From the NCBI GenBank assembly GCA_027490725.1, contig JAIXXN010000029.1, forward strand, positions 54,113 to 118,112: a stretch of DNA of 64,000 nucleotides, given 5' to 3'. Each line of letters opens with the position of its first letter. Within the stretch, counting starts at the first letter, position 1. Below are positions 53,233 through 63,362 of this stretch, piece by piece. The position numbers were made by a program, and so were the translations under genes. A model generated the notes under the pieces. It was given only the letters and a program-made list of their open reading frames with translations. It did no database searches and had not been told where the DNA came from. This stretch comes from Oxalobacteraceae bacterium (GTDB lineage: Bacteria > Pseudomonadota > Gammaproteobacteria > Burkholderiales > Burkholderiaceae_D).

Positions 53233-55823
53233 TGACGCAACAATCTGTACCGCAACGCACGCCCTTACGCTGGCGCCTGACGTTCGCACTGCTGCTGGGC
53301 GAATGGCGCGCCCACCCGATCCGGGCGCTGGTGGCGGTCGCCGCAATCGCCGTCGGGATTGCGCTAGGCTTTGCGATTCACCTCATGAATGCGGCCGCCT
53401 TTAACGAATTTTCGTCGGCCATCAAGGGCTTGTCTGGCGTCGCCGACATGCAGGTGCGCGGTACGGAGGCGCTGTTTGACGAAGCGATCTACCCGGTCAT
53501 CGCGCGCCATGAAGGGGTCGCGCTGGCCTCACCCATTCTGGAAATCGACGCCTCGGTAGCTGGCCAGCCGAGCGCCCTGAAAATCATCGGCAACGATGCG
53601 CTGCGCGCCGCCTACCTGACGCCGGAACTACTCGGGGTGCCCGCTGACGGTAATCCCGGTAGCGCCTTCGCCGACGATGCGCTATTCCTGTCACCGGCAG
53701 CACTCAGCTGGCTGCACACGGCAGCCGGTCAGACGCTGAACCTGCAACTGGGCGTGACGCCACTGCGCTTGCAAGTTGCGGGTACGCTGCAGCAGGCCCG
53801 CGCCGGCCAGCGTCTGGGCGTGATGGATATCGCTGCCGCCCAGTGGCGTTTCGAGAAACTGGGCCAACTGTCGCGCATCGATTTGAAGCTGCGCGACGGG
53901 ATCAACCGCGATGCCTTCAAGGCTGCGCTGCAGCAGCAACTCGAACGCGACTTTCCCGGACGTTTCCGGGTCAGTCAGCCTAACGACGAAGACCAGAATA
54001 GCCGCAATGAAGGAATGAGCCGCGCCTACCGCGTCAATCTGACGGTGCTGGCACTGGTGGCACTGTTCACCGGCGCGTTTCTGGTGTTTTCCACGCAGGC
54101 GCTGTCGGTGATCCGGCGCCGCAGCCAGTTCGCGCTGCTGCGCGTGCTGGGCATGGAACGGCGCCACTTAATCGGCCAGATTCTGCTTGAGGGGCTGAGT
54201 CTCGGTATCGTTGGTGCGGCCTGCGGCGTGGCGGGCGGCTATGCCCTGGCGGCAGCCGCGCTGCACTTTATGGGTGCCGATCTGGGTGCCGGTCTATTTT
54301 CAGGCGTCCAGCCGCAAGTGCAATTTACCCCCGTCGCAGCGGCCGTGTACTTCTGTCTGGGCGTCAGCGTCGCTCTGCTGGGCTGCAGCGCGCCCGCCTT
54401 CGATGCGGCACGCGCCCAGCCTGCGGTTGCCCTCAAAGCCGGCACGGAAGAAGCAGCGCTGGCCGGTCTGTCGCGCGCCTGGCCGGCCTTGCTGTGCATC
54501 GCGCTGGCGGCATTGCTGTCGCAGGCGCCACCCGTGTTCGAACTACCGCTGTTCGGCTATCTCTCGATCGCCCTGCTGCTGATCGGCAGCATCGCCCTGA
54601 TGCCGCGCCTGGCCGCGCTCACATTCCGGCTGGCGCATCGCCGCTGGCAAGCCGCGATCGCGCACCGGCCGCAGGCCCCGGCCGTCGTCACGCTAACGCT
54701 AGCGCGACTGGCGAATGCTTCCAGCCAGGCCGGTATTGCGCTTGGTGGCGTGCTATCGAGTTTCAGTCTGATGGTGGCCATGGCTATCATGGTGGCCAGC
54801 TTCCGGGTGTCGCTGGACGACTGGCTACGGCATATCCTGCCTGCCGATCTCTACATCAGCAGCACCAGTGCCGGCAGCACCGCCGGTCTCAAACCCCGGC
54901 AGCAGGACGCGCTCGCCGCCCTGCCGGGCGTGGCAAGCGCCGACTTCCTGCGCCTGCACACAATTTCACTCGATCCGGCCCGTCCGGCTGTGGCGCTGAT
55001 GGCGCGCCATATCGACGCTGCCCATCCGGACCGCACACTGGCGATGGTGGGCGAGATTCACGTGCCCGCAGCGGCAGCGCCACCACCGGTGTGGATTTCG
55101 GAAGCCATGGTTGATCTGTACGGCATGCGGCCGGGCCAGCGCATCGAACTGCCGTTAAATGGCCAGCGCCATGCCTTCACGGTAGGGGGTGTCTGGCGCG
55201 ATTACGCGCGTCCCACCGGCACCATCCAGATGCGCCTGTCCGATTACCGTGCGCTGACCGGTGATCTGGACGCCAGCAATGCTGCCTTGTGGCTGAAACC
55301 CGGCGCACGGCCCGAGGCAACCGAGGCAGCACTCAAGCGCCTGCCGTTCGCGGACAGCATCGCCAGCAACGCACCTTCGGAAATCCGCGCCATGAGTATG
55401 CAGATCTTCGACCGCAGCTTTGCGATCACCTATTTACTGGAAGCGATCGCCATCGTGATCGGCCTGTTCGGCGTTGCGGCCACTTTTTCGGCGCAGACAC
55501 TGGCGCGCGCCCGCGAATTCGGCATGCTGCGCCACGTCGGCCTGACCCGTAGCCAGATTCTGAGCATACTGGCTATCGAGGGTGGCGCGCTGACCGGTCT
55601 GGGCATCCTGACTGGCTTTGTGCTGGGCTGGTTTATCAGCCTGATTCTGGTCTTTGTCGTCAATCCGCAGTCCTTCCACTGGACCATGCAACTGCATATG
55701 CCGTGGCCTTTGCTGGCCAGCGTGGCGGCACTGCTGCTGTCCGCCGCCGCACTCACGGCATTACTGGCTGGCCGGCAGGCCTTATCCGGCGGCCCGATCC
55801 GCGCAGTCAGGGAGGACTGGTAA
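53232..55823 (+). CDS. FtsX-type ABC transporter permease (fused, 863 residues)
   Basis: Two FtsX/MacB-like halves in one chain: TM1 near 30-55 (ALVAVAAIAVGIALGFAIHL), a periplasmic MacB_PCD-like domain, a first three-helix FtsX domain at about 265-395 (LALVALFTGAFLVFSTQALS), a middle group of helices, a second periplasmic domain, and a final FtsX domain at about 735-850 (EAIAIVIGLFGVAATFSAQT, GMLRHVGLTRSQILSILAIE). Related permeases work with a LolD/AttE-like ATPase; none is adjacent. TAATG overlap with the AttH-like gene links the two. Substrate unknown, perhaps a lipid or lipoprotein. Confidence 0.87.
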   Translation: MTQQSVPQRTPLRWRLTFALLLGEWRAHPIRALVAVAAIAVGIALGFAIHLMNAAAFNEFSSAIKGLSGVADMQVRGTEALFDEAIYPVIARHEGVALASPILEIDASVAGQPSALKIIGNDALRAAYLTPELLGVPADGNPGSAFADDALFLSPAALSWLHTAAGQTLNLQLGVTPLRLQVAGTLQQARAGQRLGVMDIAAAQWRFEKLGQLSRIDLKLRDGINRDAFKAALQQQLERDFPGRFRVSQPNDEDQNSRNEGMSRAYRVNLTVLALVALFTGAFLVFSTQALSVIRRRSQFALLRVLGMERRHLIGQILLEGLSLGIVGAACGVAGGYALAAAALHFMGADLGAGLFSGVQPQVQFTPVAAAVYFCLGVSVALLGCSAPAFDAARAQPAVALKAGTEEAALAGLSRAWPALLCIALAALLSQAPPVFELPLFGYLSIALLLIGSIALMPRLAALTFRLAHRRWQAAIAHRPQAPAVVTLTLARLANASSQAGIALGGVLSSFSLMVAMAIMVASFRVSLDDWLRHILPADLYISSTSAGSTAGLKPRQQDALAALPGVASADFLRLHTISLDPARPAVALMARHIDAAHPDRTLAMVGEIHVPAAAAPPPVWISEAMVDLYGMRPGQRIELPLNGQRHAFTVGGVWRDYARPTGTIQMRLSDYRALTGDLDASNAALWLKPGARPEATEAALKRLPFADSIASNAPSEIRAMSMQIFDRSFAITYLLEAIAIVIGLFGVAATFSAQTLARAREFGMLRHVGLTRSQILSILAIEGGALTGLGILTGFVLGWFISLILVFVVNPQSFHWTMQLHMPWPLLASVAALLLSAAALTALLAGRQALSGGPIRAVREDW

Positions 55824-56947
55824 TGCGTTTTACCCATCGACTCTTGCGCCATGCTTGGCTGGGCATCTGCTGCGTCCTGATTTGCTGCAGCTTCGGCGCC
55901 AGCCAGCCGGCCCACGCCGCAGCACCCGCTTTCTCGCCAGTCACGCCGCTGCCGCCAGGTCAGGCGCTAGCCATGCCGGCCGACACCGGCGCCCATCCCG
56001 ATTTCAAAACCGAATGGTGGTATGTCACGGGCTGGCTAAGTACCCCTGATGGCAAGCCACTTGGCTATCAGGTGACGTTCTTCCGCAGCGCCAGCAGCCA
56101 TGATCGCGCCAACCCTAGCCAGTTTGCGCCGCACCAGATCATCGTCGGCCATGCGGCCGTGGCCGATCCGCAGCGCGGCCAGCTACTGCACGACCAGCGC
56201 AGCGCACGTGCCGGCTTCGGGCTGGCCTATGCAAAGACCGGCAATACCGACCTGCGGCTCGATGACTGGCGCATGCAGCGCATGGCCGATGGCAGTTATC
56301 GCATCCAGCTGGACGCCGCCAGTTTCAAGCTCGATCTGACCCTGAGCATGACGCCCGGCCAGCCGCGACTGCTGCAGGGCGAGCGCGGCTACTCGCGCAA
56401 AGGCAGCGCAGCACTGGCCGCCAGCTACTACTACAGCGAGCCACATTTGCGTACCAGCGGCAGCATTACCCGCGCCGGGCGCAGCGTGGCAGTCAGCGGC
56501 AGCAGCTGGCTCGATCACGAGTGGTCAAGTCAGGTACTCAGTCCCGATGCCAGCGGCTGGGACTGGATCGGCGCCAATCTGGCCGATGGCGGCGCCCTGA
56601 TGGCTTTCCAGATTCGCAACAAGTCAGGTGCTAAACTGTGGTCACACGCGACATGGCGCGATGCATCCGGTAAGATCACACAGTTCGCGCCCGAGCAAGT
56701 CAGCTTCAGTCCGCAGCGCCGCTGGCGTTCACCGCGTACCGCCGCCGAATATCCGGTGGCGACCCGCGTCAGCACCGGTAGCACGGAGTGGCTGATTACG
56801 CCACTGATGGACGATCAGGAGCTCGATTCGCGCCGTTCGACCGGTGCCGTGTACTGGGAAGGCGCCATCACGCTGGAGCGCGATGGCAAGCCGGCCGGCC
56901 ACGGCTATCTGGAGATGACCGGCTATGTTCAGCCGATAAAGTTTTAG
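55823..56947 (+). CDS. AttH-like (lipocalin / CrtC fold) secreted protein
   Basis: 374 residues. Signal peptide with LGICCVLICCSFGASQPAHA; no lipobox at a clear position although several Cys are present. The mature part begins with the AttH/CrtC pattern HPDFKTEWWYVTGWL, then GYQVTFFR, and continues YSRKGSAALAASYYYSEPHL and SGSSWLDHEWSS, ending GYLEMTGYVQP. AttH-like proteins accompany FtsX-type permeases and probably bind lipids or isoprenoids in the periplasm. It overlaps the permease gene by one base. Confidence 0.87.
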   Translation: MRFTHRLLRHAWLGICCVLICCSFGASQPAHAAAPAFSPVTPLPPGQALAMPADTGAHPDFKTEWWYVTGWLSTPDGKPLGYQVTFFRSASSHDRANPSQFAPHQIIVGHAAVADPQRGQLLHDQRSARAGFGLAYAKTGNTDLRLDDWRMQRMADGSYRIQLDAASFKLDLTLSMTPGQPRLLQGERGYSRKGSAALAASYYYSEPHLRTSGSITRAGRSVAVSGSSWLDHEWSSQVLSPDASGWDWIGANLADGGALMAFQIRNKSGAKLWSHATWRDASGKITQFAPEQVSFSPQRRWRSPRTAAEYPVATRVSTGSTEWLITPLMDDQELDSRRSTGAVYWEGAITLERDGKPAGHGYLEMTGYVQPIKF

Positions 56948-57031
56948 AAATACCGTACAAAAGAGACAGCTCAGACAATTTCGCCCCATCTGCAACGTCA
57001 ACACAGCATAACTATCAACCGCAAGCACACG

Positions 57032-58885
57032 ATGACCACTAGTACCACCGCAGCCAGCACCCCTTCCGCCGCCGCTCCATCGACCACCCGCGAAGCCAAG
57101 AAAGGCAGCATCGCCACCCTGCGTGGACTGACGCCCTTCCTCGCTCCCTACAAGCGCCAGTTCGCCATGGCCGGTGTCGCGCTGGTGGTGGCGGCCGGCT
57201 CCACGCTGGCAATTCCGGCTGCCTTCAAACAGATGATCGATCTGGGATTTGGTGGTGCGGGTGCCGGTGGACGCAGCATCGAGCACGTCGATCTGGTGTT
57301 CCTCGCCCTGTTCGGACTGGCCACCCTGCTGGCGCTGGCCACGGCGGCGCGCTTCTACACTGTGTCCTGGCTCGGCGAACGCGTCACGGCCGACATCCGC
57401 AGCGCGGTGTACCGCCACGTGGTCACGCAAAGCCCGGAATTTTTCGAAACCACCCAGACCGGCGAAGTGCTGTCGCGGATTACCACCGACACCACTCTGA
57501 TCCAGGCCGTGGTGGGTACCAGCATCTCCATGGCACTGCGCAATGTGCTGCTGTTTATTGGCGGGCTGGTGATGTTGTTCGTCACCAGCGTCAAGCTGTC
57601 GGCCATCATCATCGGTCTGCTGATACTGACCGTGCTGCCGATCGTGATCTATGGCCGGCGCGTGCGCAAGCTGTCGCGCGACTCGCAGGATCGCATCGCC
57701 GATGCTTCTGCAATGGCCGGTGAGATCCTGAATGCCATGCCCACCGTGCAGGCCTTCACCCACGAGACCATCGAATCGACCCGCTTCGGCGCTTCCGTAG
57801 AAAATGCCTTTGGTACCGCCATGCGCCGCATCCGCGCACGTGCCGTCCTGACCATGCTGGCCATCGTGCTGGTGTTCGGCACCATCGTGTTCGTGCTGTG
57901 GCTGGGCGCCCACGCGGTATTGGCTGGCACCATGACCGGCGGTGATCTCGGTCAGTTCATTCTGTATGCGACCATCGTCGCCGGTGCGATCGGCGCGCTG
58001 TCGGAAGTGATGGGCGAAGCCCAGCGCGCCGCCGGTGCTACCGAGCGCCTGCTGGAACTGATCTCGGTCAAATCGAAAATCGAATCGCCGGCACAGCCAC
58101 TGGCACTGCCTCCGCGCGCAGCGTCCGGTGCCGCACTGAGCCTGCAGGATGTCGGCTTCAGCTATCCTTCGCGTCCGGATACGGCGGCACTCGAGCATCT
58201 GTCGCTCGATATCCAGCCCGGTGAAACGGTGGCCGTGGTGGGACCTTCGGGCGCCGGCAAGACCACCCTGTTCCAGCTGTTCCTGCGCTTCTATGATCCG
58301 CAATCGGGCAGCATCAAACTTGATGGCGTCGACATTACCCGCCTCGATCTGCATACGCTGCGCGGCGCCATCGGTATCGTGCCACAGGATACCGTGATCT
58401 TCTCGGCTGACGCGATGGAAAACATCCGCTATGGTCGTGCCGACGCCAGCGACGAAGAAGTGATTGCCGCTGCCAAGCTGGCTGCCGCCCACGAATTCAT
58501 CGAACGTCTCCCGCAAGGCTACCAGTCCTTCCTCGGCGAGCGCGGTGTACGTCTGTCGGGTGGCCAGCGTCAGCGCATCGCGATTGCCCGCGCCCTGCTG
58601 AAAAACCCGCCGCTGCTGCTGCTCGACGAAGCAACCAGTGCGCTCGACGCGGAATCCGAGCGTCTGGTGCAGGCCGCGCTGGAAGCGGCGATGGTCGGCC
58701 GTACCACCGTGATTATTGCCCACCGTCTGGCCACCGTGCAGCGTGCTGACCGCATCATCGTTATGGAAGATGGCAAGATCGTCGAAACCGGCACCCACAA
58801 ATCGCTGGTTGAACTGGGCGGCATCTATGCCAATCTGGCGGCGCTGCAGTTCCACCACGTGCACGCGGCAAATAGCACTCACTGA
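57032..58885 (+). CDS. ABC transporter, fused permease-ATPase (MsbA/BmrA-type exporter)
   Basis: 617 residues, a half-transporter that dimerises. Six transmembrane helices at about 45-340 (FAMAGVALVVAAGSTLAIPA and others), then the ATPase domain with Walker A GPSGAGKTT, Q loop IVPQDTVIFS, signature LSGGQRQRIAIARAL, Walker B LLLLDEATSALD and H loop IAHRLATV, all intact. The N-terminus has a Ser/Thr/Ala-rich tail of about 30 residues. Likely exports lipid or drug. Monocistronic or with the downstream aldolase gene. Confidence 0.93.
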   Translation: MTTSTTAASTPSAAAPSTTREAKKGSIATLRGLTPFLAPYKRQFAMAGVALVVAAGSTLAIPAAFKQMIDLGFGGAGAGGRSIEHVDLVFLALFGLATLLALATAARFYTVSWLGERVTADIRSAVYRHVVTQSPEFFETTQTGEVLSRITTDTTLIQAVVGTSISMALRNVLLFIGGLVMLFVTSVKLSAIIIGLLILTVLPIVIYGRRVRKLSRDSQDRIADASAMAGEILNAMPTVQAFTHETIESTRFGASVENAFGTAMRRIRARAVLTMLAIVLVFGTIVFVLWLGAHAVLAGTMTGGDLGQFILYATIVAGAIGALSEVMGEAQRAAGATERLLELISVKSKIESPAQPLALPPRAASGAALSLQDVGFSYPSRPDTAALEHLSLDIQPGETVAVVGPSGAGKTTLFQLFLRFYDPQSGSIKLDGVDITRLDLHTLRGAIGIVPQDTVIFSADAMENIRYGRADASDEEVIAAAKLAAAHEFIERLPQGYQSFLGERGVRLSGGQRQRIAIARALLKNPPLLLLDEATSALDAESERLVQAALEAAMVGRTTVIIAHRLATVQRADRIIVMEDGKIVETGTHKSLVELGGIYANLAALQFHHVHAANSTH

Positions 58886-58952
58886 ACCCTCACTGAACCC
58901 ATACTCAGCACAAACCAAGCACACACCAAGCACCCTGGTGCAGGAAGCCCGA

Positions 58953-60047
58953 ATGACCGATGCCGAACTTCGCCTGAGCTGCACCACCCACCTGCCGGGC
59001 CATCACCAGCCCGCCCCTGCCCAGCTATTTGCGGCAATGGGCGCCTGGTGTGCCGAGCATCAGGTAGCGCACGATGTCTACGGCAGCGGCGCGCTCATCG
59101 AGGACTTCGAGCAGAAGATCGCCCGCTTGCTGGGCTTCGAAGCGGCGCTGTTCTGCATTACCGGCACCATGACCCAGGCCACCGCCTTGCGGATTGCCTG
59201 CAGCGAACGGGGCAGCCGCCTGGTGGCCCTGCATCCCACCTCGCACATCCTGCGTCACGAACGCAGCAACCATGTGCTGTTTGATCATTTTCAGGCGCTG
59301 CAGGTCGGCGATCCGCAGCGCCCATGGTCAGTCAGCGATCTGCAGGCCATCCCGGACCAGCTGGGCGCAGCCACGCTGGAACTGCCGATGCGCGAAATCG
59401 GCGGGCAGTGCCAGAGCTGGGAAGAACTGGACGCCATCAAACAGCATTGCCACGCGCACGCCATCCACCTGCATCTGGACGGCGCCCGGCTGTGGGAATG
59501 CGCCGCCGCGTATGGCCGCAGCGCGGGCGAAATCGCACAGGGCTTCGATTCCGTCTATGTGTCGCTATACAAAGGTATCGGCGGCATGGGCGGTGCAATG
59601 CTGCTAGGGAAAGCCGGCTTGATCGCCAAGGCCCGGGAATGGTTCCGCCGTCAGGGCGGGAATGTCTACCAGCGCACCCCTTACGTGGTGGCCGCCGCCA
59701 TGCAGTTTGATGCCCGGCTAGCCGCCATGCCGGCCTACTTCGCCCGTACCGAGTGGCTGTATGCCACGCTGCGCGAGTTTCCGCTACTGACACCGAATCC
59801 GGCCCGCCCACAGGCGAATATGCTGCATCTGCACCTACCCGTCAGCCGTGAGCGGGCTAACGAAATTCGCAACCGCATCGCCAGCGAACATGGGGTCTGG
59901 CTGTTTAACGCCGCCAGTCACGCGGCGCTGCCGGGACGCAGTTCGGTGGAACTATACATCGGTGATAATTTGCTGAAGTTGCCGGACCAGCGGGTACGCG
60001 AGATCCTCGCACTCTGGTCGGCTGCGCTGGCTAGCAACATAGAATAA
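58953..60047 (+). CDS. Threonine aldolase-like PLP enzyme
   Basis: 364 residues, beta-eliminating lyase family (Beta_elim_lyase). VYGSGALIEDFEQKIARLLG and ALFCITGTMTQATALRIACS at the N-terminal side, the PLP Asp-His region HLHLDGARLWECAAAYG, and the PLP Lys in VYVSLYKGIGGMGGAMLLG. Low-specificity threonine aldolases cleave threonine to glycine and acetaldehyde; the family's SLSKGLGAPVGS reads LYKGIGGMGGA here, placing it in a divergent branch. AGGAAG precedes the ATG at 58953; longer readings overlap the ABC gene in another frame and are rejected. Confidence 0.82.
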   Translation: MTDAELRLSCTTHLPGHHQPAPAQLFAAMGAWCAEHQVAHDVYGSGALIEDFEQKIARLLGFEAALFCITGTMTQATALRIACSERGSRLVALHPTSHILRHERSNHVLFDHFQALQVGDPQRPWSVSDLQAIPDQLGAATLELPMREIGGQCQSWEELDAIKQHCHAHAIHLHLDGARLWECAAAYGRSAGEIAQGFDSVYVSLYKGIGGMGGAMLLGKAGLIAKAREWFRRQGGNVYQRTPYVVAAAMQFDARLAAMPAYFARTEWLYATLREFPLLTPNPARPQANMLHLHLPVSRERANEIRNRIASEHGVWLFNAASHAALPGRSSVELYIGDNLLKLPDQRVREILALWSAALASNIE

Positions 60048-60113
60048 TCGGGCCTGCCCGCCGCATGCTGTTACACTGCGCGCCTTTCTGCTTTCTGATT
60101 GAATGACCTTACC

Positions 60114-61586
60114 ATGACCTTCCTTGCCCTCGGCCTGATCGATCCCCTCCTGCGCACCCTGGACACGCTGGGCTATAAACAGCCAACGCCGGTGCAGAAG
60201 CAGGCGATACCTGCCGTGCTAGGCGGGCGTGACCTGATGGCGGCAGCGCAAACCGGGACCGGCAAGACGGCGGCGTTTGCCCTGCCGCTGCTGCAAACCC
60301 TGCTACTGGAAGGCGTCACAGCACCCAAGGCGGTGCGTACGCTGGTGCTGGTACCAACCCGCGAACTGGCCGAACAGGTCTACCAGAGCTTCCGCACCTA
60401 CGGCGGCAGCCTGCCGCTGAAATGCGCAGTTGCCTATGGCGGCGTACCGATCGAAGGCCAGATCAGCAAACTGCGCAGGGGACTCGATGTACTGGTCGCG
60501 ACGCCGGGCCGGCTGCTGGACCTGCACGATCAGGGCGCAATCAGCTTTGCAATGATGCAGACGCTGGTACTGGACGAAGCCGACCGCATGCTCGATCTGG
60601 GCTTCGAGCACGATCTCGATATTCTGCTGTCGGCCATGCCCAAGCAGCGTCAGACCCTGCTGTTCTCGGCCACGTTCTCGGACCCGATCCGCAAGCTGGC
60701 GAATACCATGCTGCGCGATCCGGTCAGCATTCAGGTCAGTGCCAGCAACACCACCACCCGCTCGGTCAAACAATGGCTGATCCCGACCGATAAACGGCGC
60801 AAGCCGGAACTGTTGCTGCACCTGCTGAAAAAGCTGCAATGGGGTCAGGTGCTGATCTTTGTAAAAACCCGCAAAGGCGTGGAAACCCTGATCAAGACGC
60901 TGCAGGAACACGGTTATTCGGCCGACGCCATCCACGGTGACAAGACCCAGCCAGCCCGACTGCGCGCGCTGGACCGTTTCAAACGCCGCGAAGTGCAACT
61001 GCTGGTGGCCACCGACGTCGCTGCGCGAGGTCTGGATATCGAAGCCCTGCCGCAGGTAGTGAACTTTGACCTGCCGTCGGTGGCAGAAGACTATGTGCAC
61101 CGTATCGGCCGCACCGGTCGCGCCGGCATGGAAGGCGAAGCCATCTCGCTGCTGTGCGCCGATGAAGTGGATCTGCTGAAAGAGATTGAAACACTGACCG
61201 GACAGCTGATCTACCGTGTTGAAGAAGCAGGCTTCGAGGCTGAGCACCGGGTTCCCGAAACCGGCCCGAAAGGCATGGCGATTGCCGCTGCCAAGCGTGC
61301 CGCAGCCGAAGCGGCGCCCAAGAAGAAACGTCCGTTCACCGGTCCTGCCGGTGGTCGCGCAGCACAGACAGCAGGCGCCCCGGCAGGCAAGCCGGCTGCA
61401 ACAGCCAGTGGCGCTGCCCGCAAGTCTCCGTATAGCAAATCAGCGCCAAATCGTGCGGCAAGTAGTGCCCCGAGCGGCGGCCAATTCGTCGTCACGGCTG
61501 GCCGCGGCGCCAAATCGCAGGCCCGTTCGGCTGGCAAAGCACAAGCCCAGAGCGGTGCGCGGCGTCCGAAAAGCGGCCAGCGATAA
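60114..61586 (+). CDS. rhlE: DEAD-box RNA helicase, RhlE-like
   Basis: 490 residues. Q motif region (FLALGLIDPLLRTLDTLGYK), motif I AQTGTGKT, Ia PTRELAEQV, Ib TPGRLLDL, II DEAD in LVLDEADRMLDLGF, III SAT, IV LIFVKTRKGVETL, V TDVAARGLDIE and VI HRIGRTGRAG. The C-terminal 110 residues are low-complexity and basic (Ala, Lys, Arg, Ser, Gly), as in RhlE helicases of ribosome assembly and RNA turnover. ATG at 60114; a TTG 15 bases upstream is less likely. Confidence 0.93.
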   Translation: MTFLALGLIDPLLRTLDTLGYKQPTPVQKQAIPAVLGGRDLMAAAQTGTGKTAAFALPLLQTLLLEGVTAPKAVRTLVLVPTRELAEQVYQSFRTYGGSLPLKCAVAYGGVPIEGQISKLRRGLDVLVATPGRLLDLHDQGAISFAMMQTLVLDEADRMLDLGFEHDLDILLSAMPKQRQTLLFSATFSDPIRKLANTMLRDPVSIQVSASNTTTRSVKQWLIPTDKRRKPELLLHLLKKLQWGQVLIFVKTRKGVETLIKTLQEHGYSADAIHGDKTQPARLRALDRFKRREVQLLVATDVAARGLDIEALPQVVNFDLPSVAEDYVHRIGRTGRAGMEGEAISLLCADEVDLLKEIETLTGQLIYRVEEAGFEAEHRVPETGPKGMAIAAAKRAAAEAAPKKKRPFTGPAGGRAAQTAGAPAGKPAATASGAARKSPYSKSAPNRAASSAPSGGQFVVTAGRGAKSQARSAGKAQAQSGARRPKSGQR

Positions 61587-61656
61587 ATTGGCGGCCTGAT
61601 AAAATATCTGTTTTTTTTACGGGTCGGGCGACCCGCGCACCCGCTTGGAGTTTTGA

Positions 61657-62628
61657 ATGCAGCAATATCAGGAACTGATCCAGACCGTCATCGACACCGG
61701 CAGCTGGCAAGACAACCGCACCGGTATCCGCACCCTCAGCGTGCCGGGCGCCATGATGCGCTTCGATCTGCAGCAGGGTTTCCCTGCCGTGACGACCAAG
61801 AAACTGGCTTTCAAGTCCGTGGTCGGCGAATTGTGCGCCTTCCTGCGCGCCTCGCGCAGCGCGGCCGACTTCCGTGCACTGGGCTGCAAGGTGTGGGACC
61901 AGAACGCCAACGAGAACCAGCAATGGCTGGATAATCCCTACCGTCTGGGCGAAGATGATCTGGGCCCCGTGTACGGCGTGCAGTGGCGCCAGTGGCCCGG
62001 CTTCAAGCTGATCGCGCTCGACCAGCCGGCGCAAATCGCCGATGCGCAGAAACAGGGCTTCCGCCTGATTTCCCAGTTCGACGACGCCGGCGTGCCGAAA
62101 GTCCTGCTGCACAAGGCCATCGACCAGCTGCGCGAATGCCTCGACACCATCGTCAACAATCCGTCCAGCCGCCGCATCCTGTTCCATGGCTGGAATCCGG
62201 CCGTGCTGGACGCCGTGGCGCTGCCAGCCTGCCACCTGCTGTACCAGTTCATCCCGAATCCGGCCACCCGCGAATTGTCGATGTGCTTGTACGTACGCAG
62301 CAATGACCTCGGTCTCGGTACGCCCTTCAATCTGGCCGAAGCTGCGGCGCTGATGCATCTGGTGGGTCGCCTGACGGGCTACCAGCCACGCTGGTTCAGC
62401 TACTTCATTGGCGACGCCCACATCTACGAGAATCATATGGAAATGGTCAGCGAGCAGCTGACCCGCACGCCCTTCCCGGCGCCACAACTGCGGATCGCCG
62501 ACCGGGTGCCCGATTTCGCCGTCACCGGCCAGTACCAGCCGGAATGGCTGGAACTGGTGGAACCGTCCGACTTCTCGCTGGAAGGCTACCAGCACCACGC
62601 GCCCATCACCGCGCCCATGGCAGTATGA
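61657..62628 (+). CDS. thyA: Thymidylate synthase
   Basis: 323 residues, longer than the 264-residue E. coli enzyme because of insertions in the middle, as in several betaproteobacteria. Makes dTMP from dUMP and methylene-THF. Signatures: [59 protein letters not shown], catalytic Cys192 in [30 protein letters not shown] and [17 protein letters not shown] precedes the ATG. It overlaps the hydrolase gene (ATGA); folA follows, giving a folate/thymidylate cluster. Confidence 0.97.
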   Translation: MQQYQELIQTVIDTGSWQDNRTGIRTLSVPGAMMRFDLQQGFPAVTTKKLAFKSVVGELCAFLRASRSAADFRALGCKVWDQNANENQQWLDNPYRLGEDDLGPVYGVQWRQWPGFKLIALDQPAQIADAQKQGFRLISQFDDAGVPKVLLHKAIDQLRECLDTIVNNPSSRRILFHGWNPAVLDAVALPACHLLYQFIPNPATRELSMCLYVRSNDLGLGTPFNLAEAAALMHLVGRLTGYQPRWFSYFIGDAHIYENHMEMVSEQLTRTPFPAPQLRIADRVPDFAVTGQYQPEWLELVEPSDFSLEGYQHHAPITAPMAV

Positions 62629-63320
62629 CGCGACTGGACTTCATCCCCGGCACGCTGTGTGATGCCAGGATGTGGTCCCGCCTGTTGCCTTTGCTGGGCG
62701 AGCAGTACGCCTGCCAGCACGTGCCGCTGCATGAAGCGCAGACCCGCCAGCAGATGCACGCGCTGATCAGCCAGCACAGCGCCGAGCGCGCCCATTTGGT
62801 GGCGTTTTCGCTGGGCGCCTATCTGGCACTCGAATACACGCTACGCCATCCGCAGCGGGTGCAGTCGCTAACCCTGATTGCCAATTCGGCGCGCGGCCTC
62901 ACGCCCGGCGAGATCGCGGCGCGTCAGCGCATCATGCAGACGCTGGAGCGCACCCCGTATATGGGCATCAGCCGTATCCGTCTGCGCGAGATTCTCCACC
63001 CTAGCCATCTGGACGATCCGGAGAGCGTCGGCATCATCCGCCAGATGTCGGTCGATCTGGGCAAGGACGTGCTGCTGGCGCAATTCCGCGCCTCGATGGA
63101 GCGCCCCGACCTGATGGAACAACTGGCGCAGATCAGCTGTCCGGTACTGCTGATCGGCGCTCACGAGGATCAACTGGTGCCAGCCGACGATCTGCTGGCC
63201 ATGCAGCGCCGCCTGGCGCACGGTCATCTATCGCTACACCACGGCAGCGGCCACATGCTGCCACTGGAACTGCCGCAGGCGGTGGCTGCCGACCTGCGCG
63301 CCTTTCTGCCCACGCAGTGA
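62625..63320 (+). CDS. Alpha/beta hydrolase between thyA and folA
   Basis: 231 residues. It starts directly with [20 protein letters not shown] (the HG-equivalent PGTLCD loop), has the nucleophile elbow [13 protein letters not shown], acid in [14 protein letters not shown] and catalytic His in [11 protein letters not shown]. Short members with a [10 protein letters not shown] start are common as unannotated hydrolases. The ATG overlaps the thyA stop by four bases, so expression is coupled. Substrate unknown. Confidence 0.85.
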   Translation: MTRLDFIPGTLCDARMWSRLLPLLGEQYACQHVPLHEAQTRQQMHALISQHSAERAHLVAFSLGAYLALEYTLRHPQRVQSLTLIANSARGLTPGEIAARQRIMQTLERTPYMGISRIRLREILHPSHLDDPESVGIIRQMSVDLGKDVLLAQFRASMERPDLMEQLAQISCPVLLIGAHEDQLVPADDLLAMQRRLAHGHLSLHHGSGHMLPLELPQAVAADLRAFLPTQ

Positions 63321-63362
63321 AATTTAGACGATAATATCGCCTCTAATCCGCTACCTCCTGCT

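Noticed and set aside
56729..58987. 752-codon minus-strand open frame
   Set aside because: It lies exactly opposite the ABC exporter, the ends of its neighbours and a good operon. Its translation is rich in His, Gln, Gly and Arg with no domain, which is typical of antisense frames in GC-rich genes.
61608..61640. Terminator before thyA
   Set aside because: The T-run precedes the GGGTC/GACCC hairpin on the plus strand rather than following it, so it does not have intrinsic terminator geometry.
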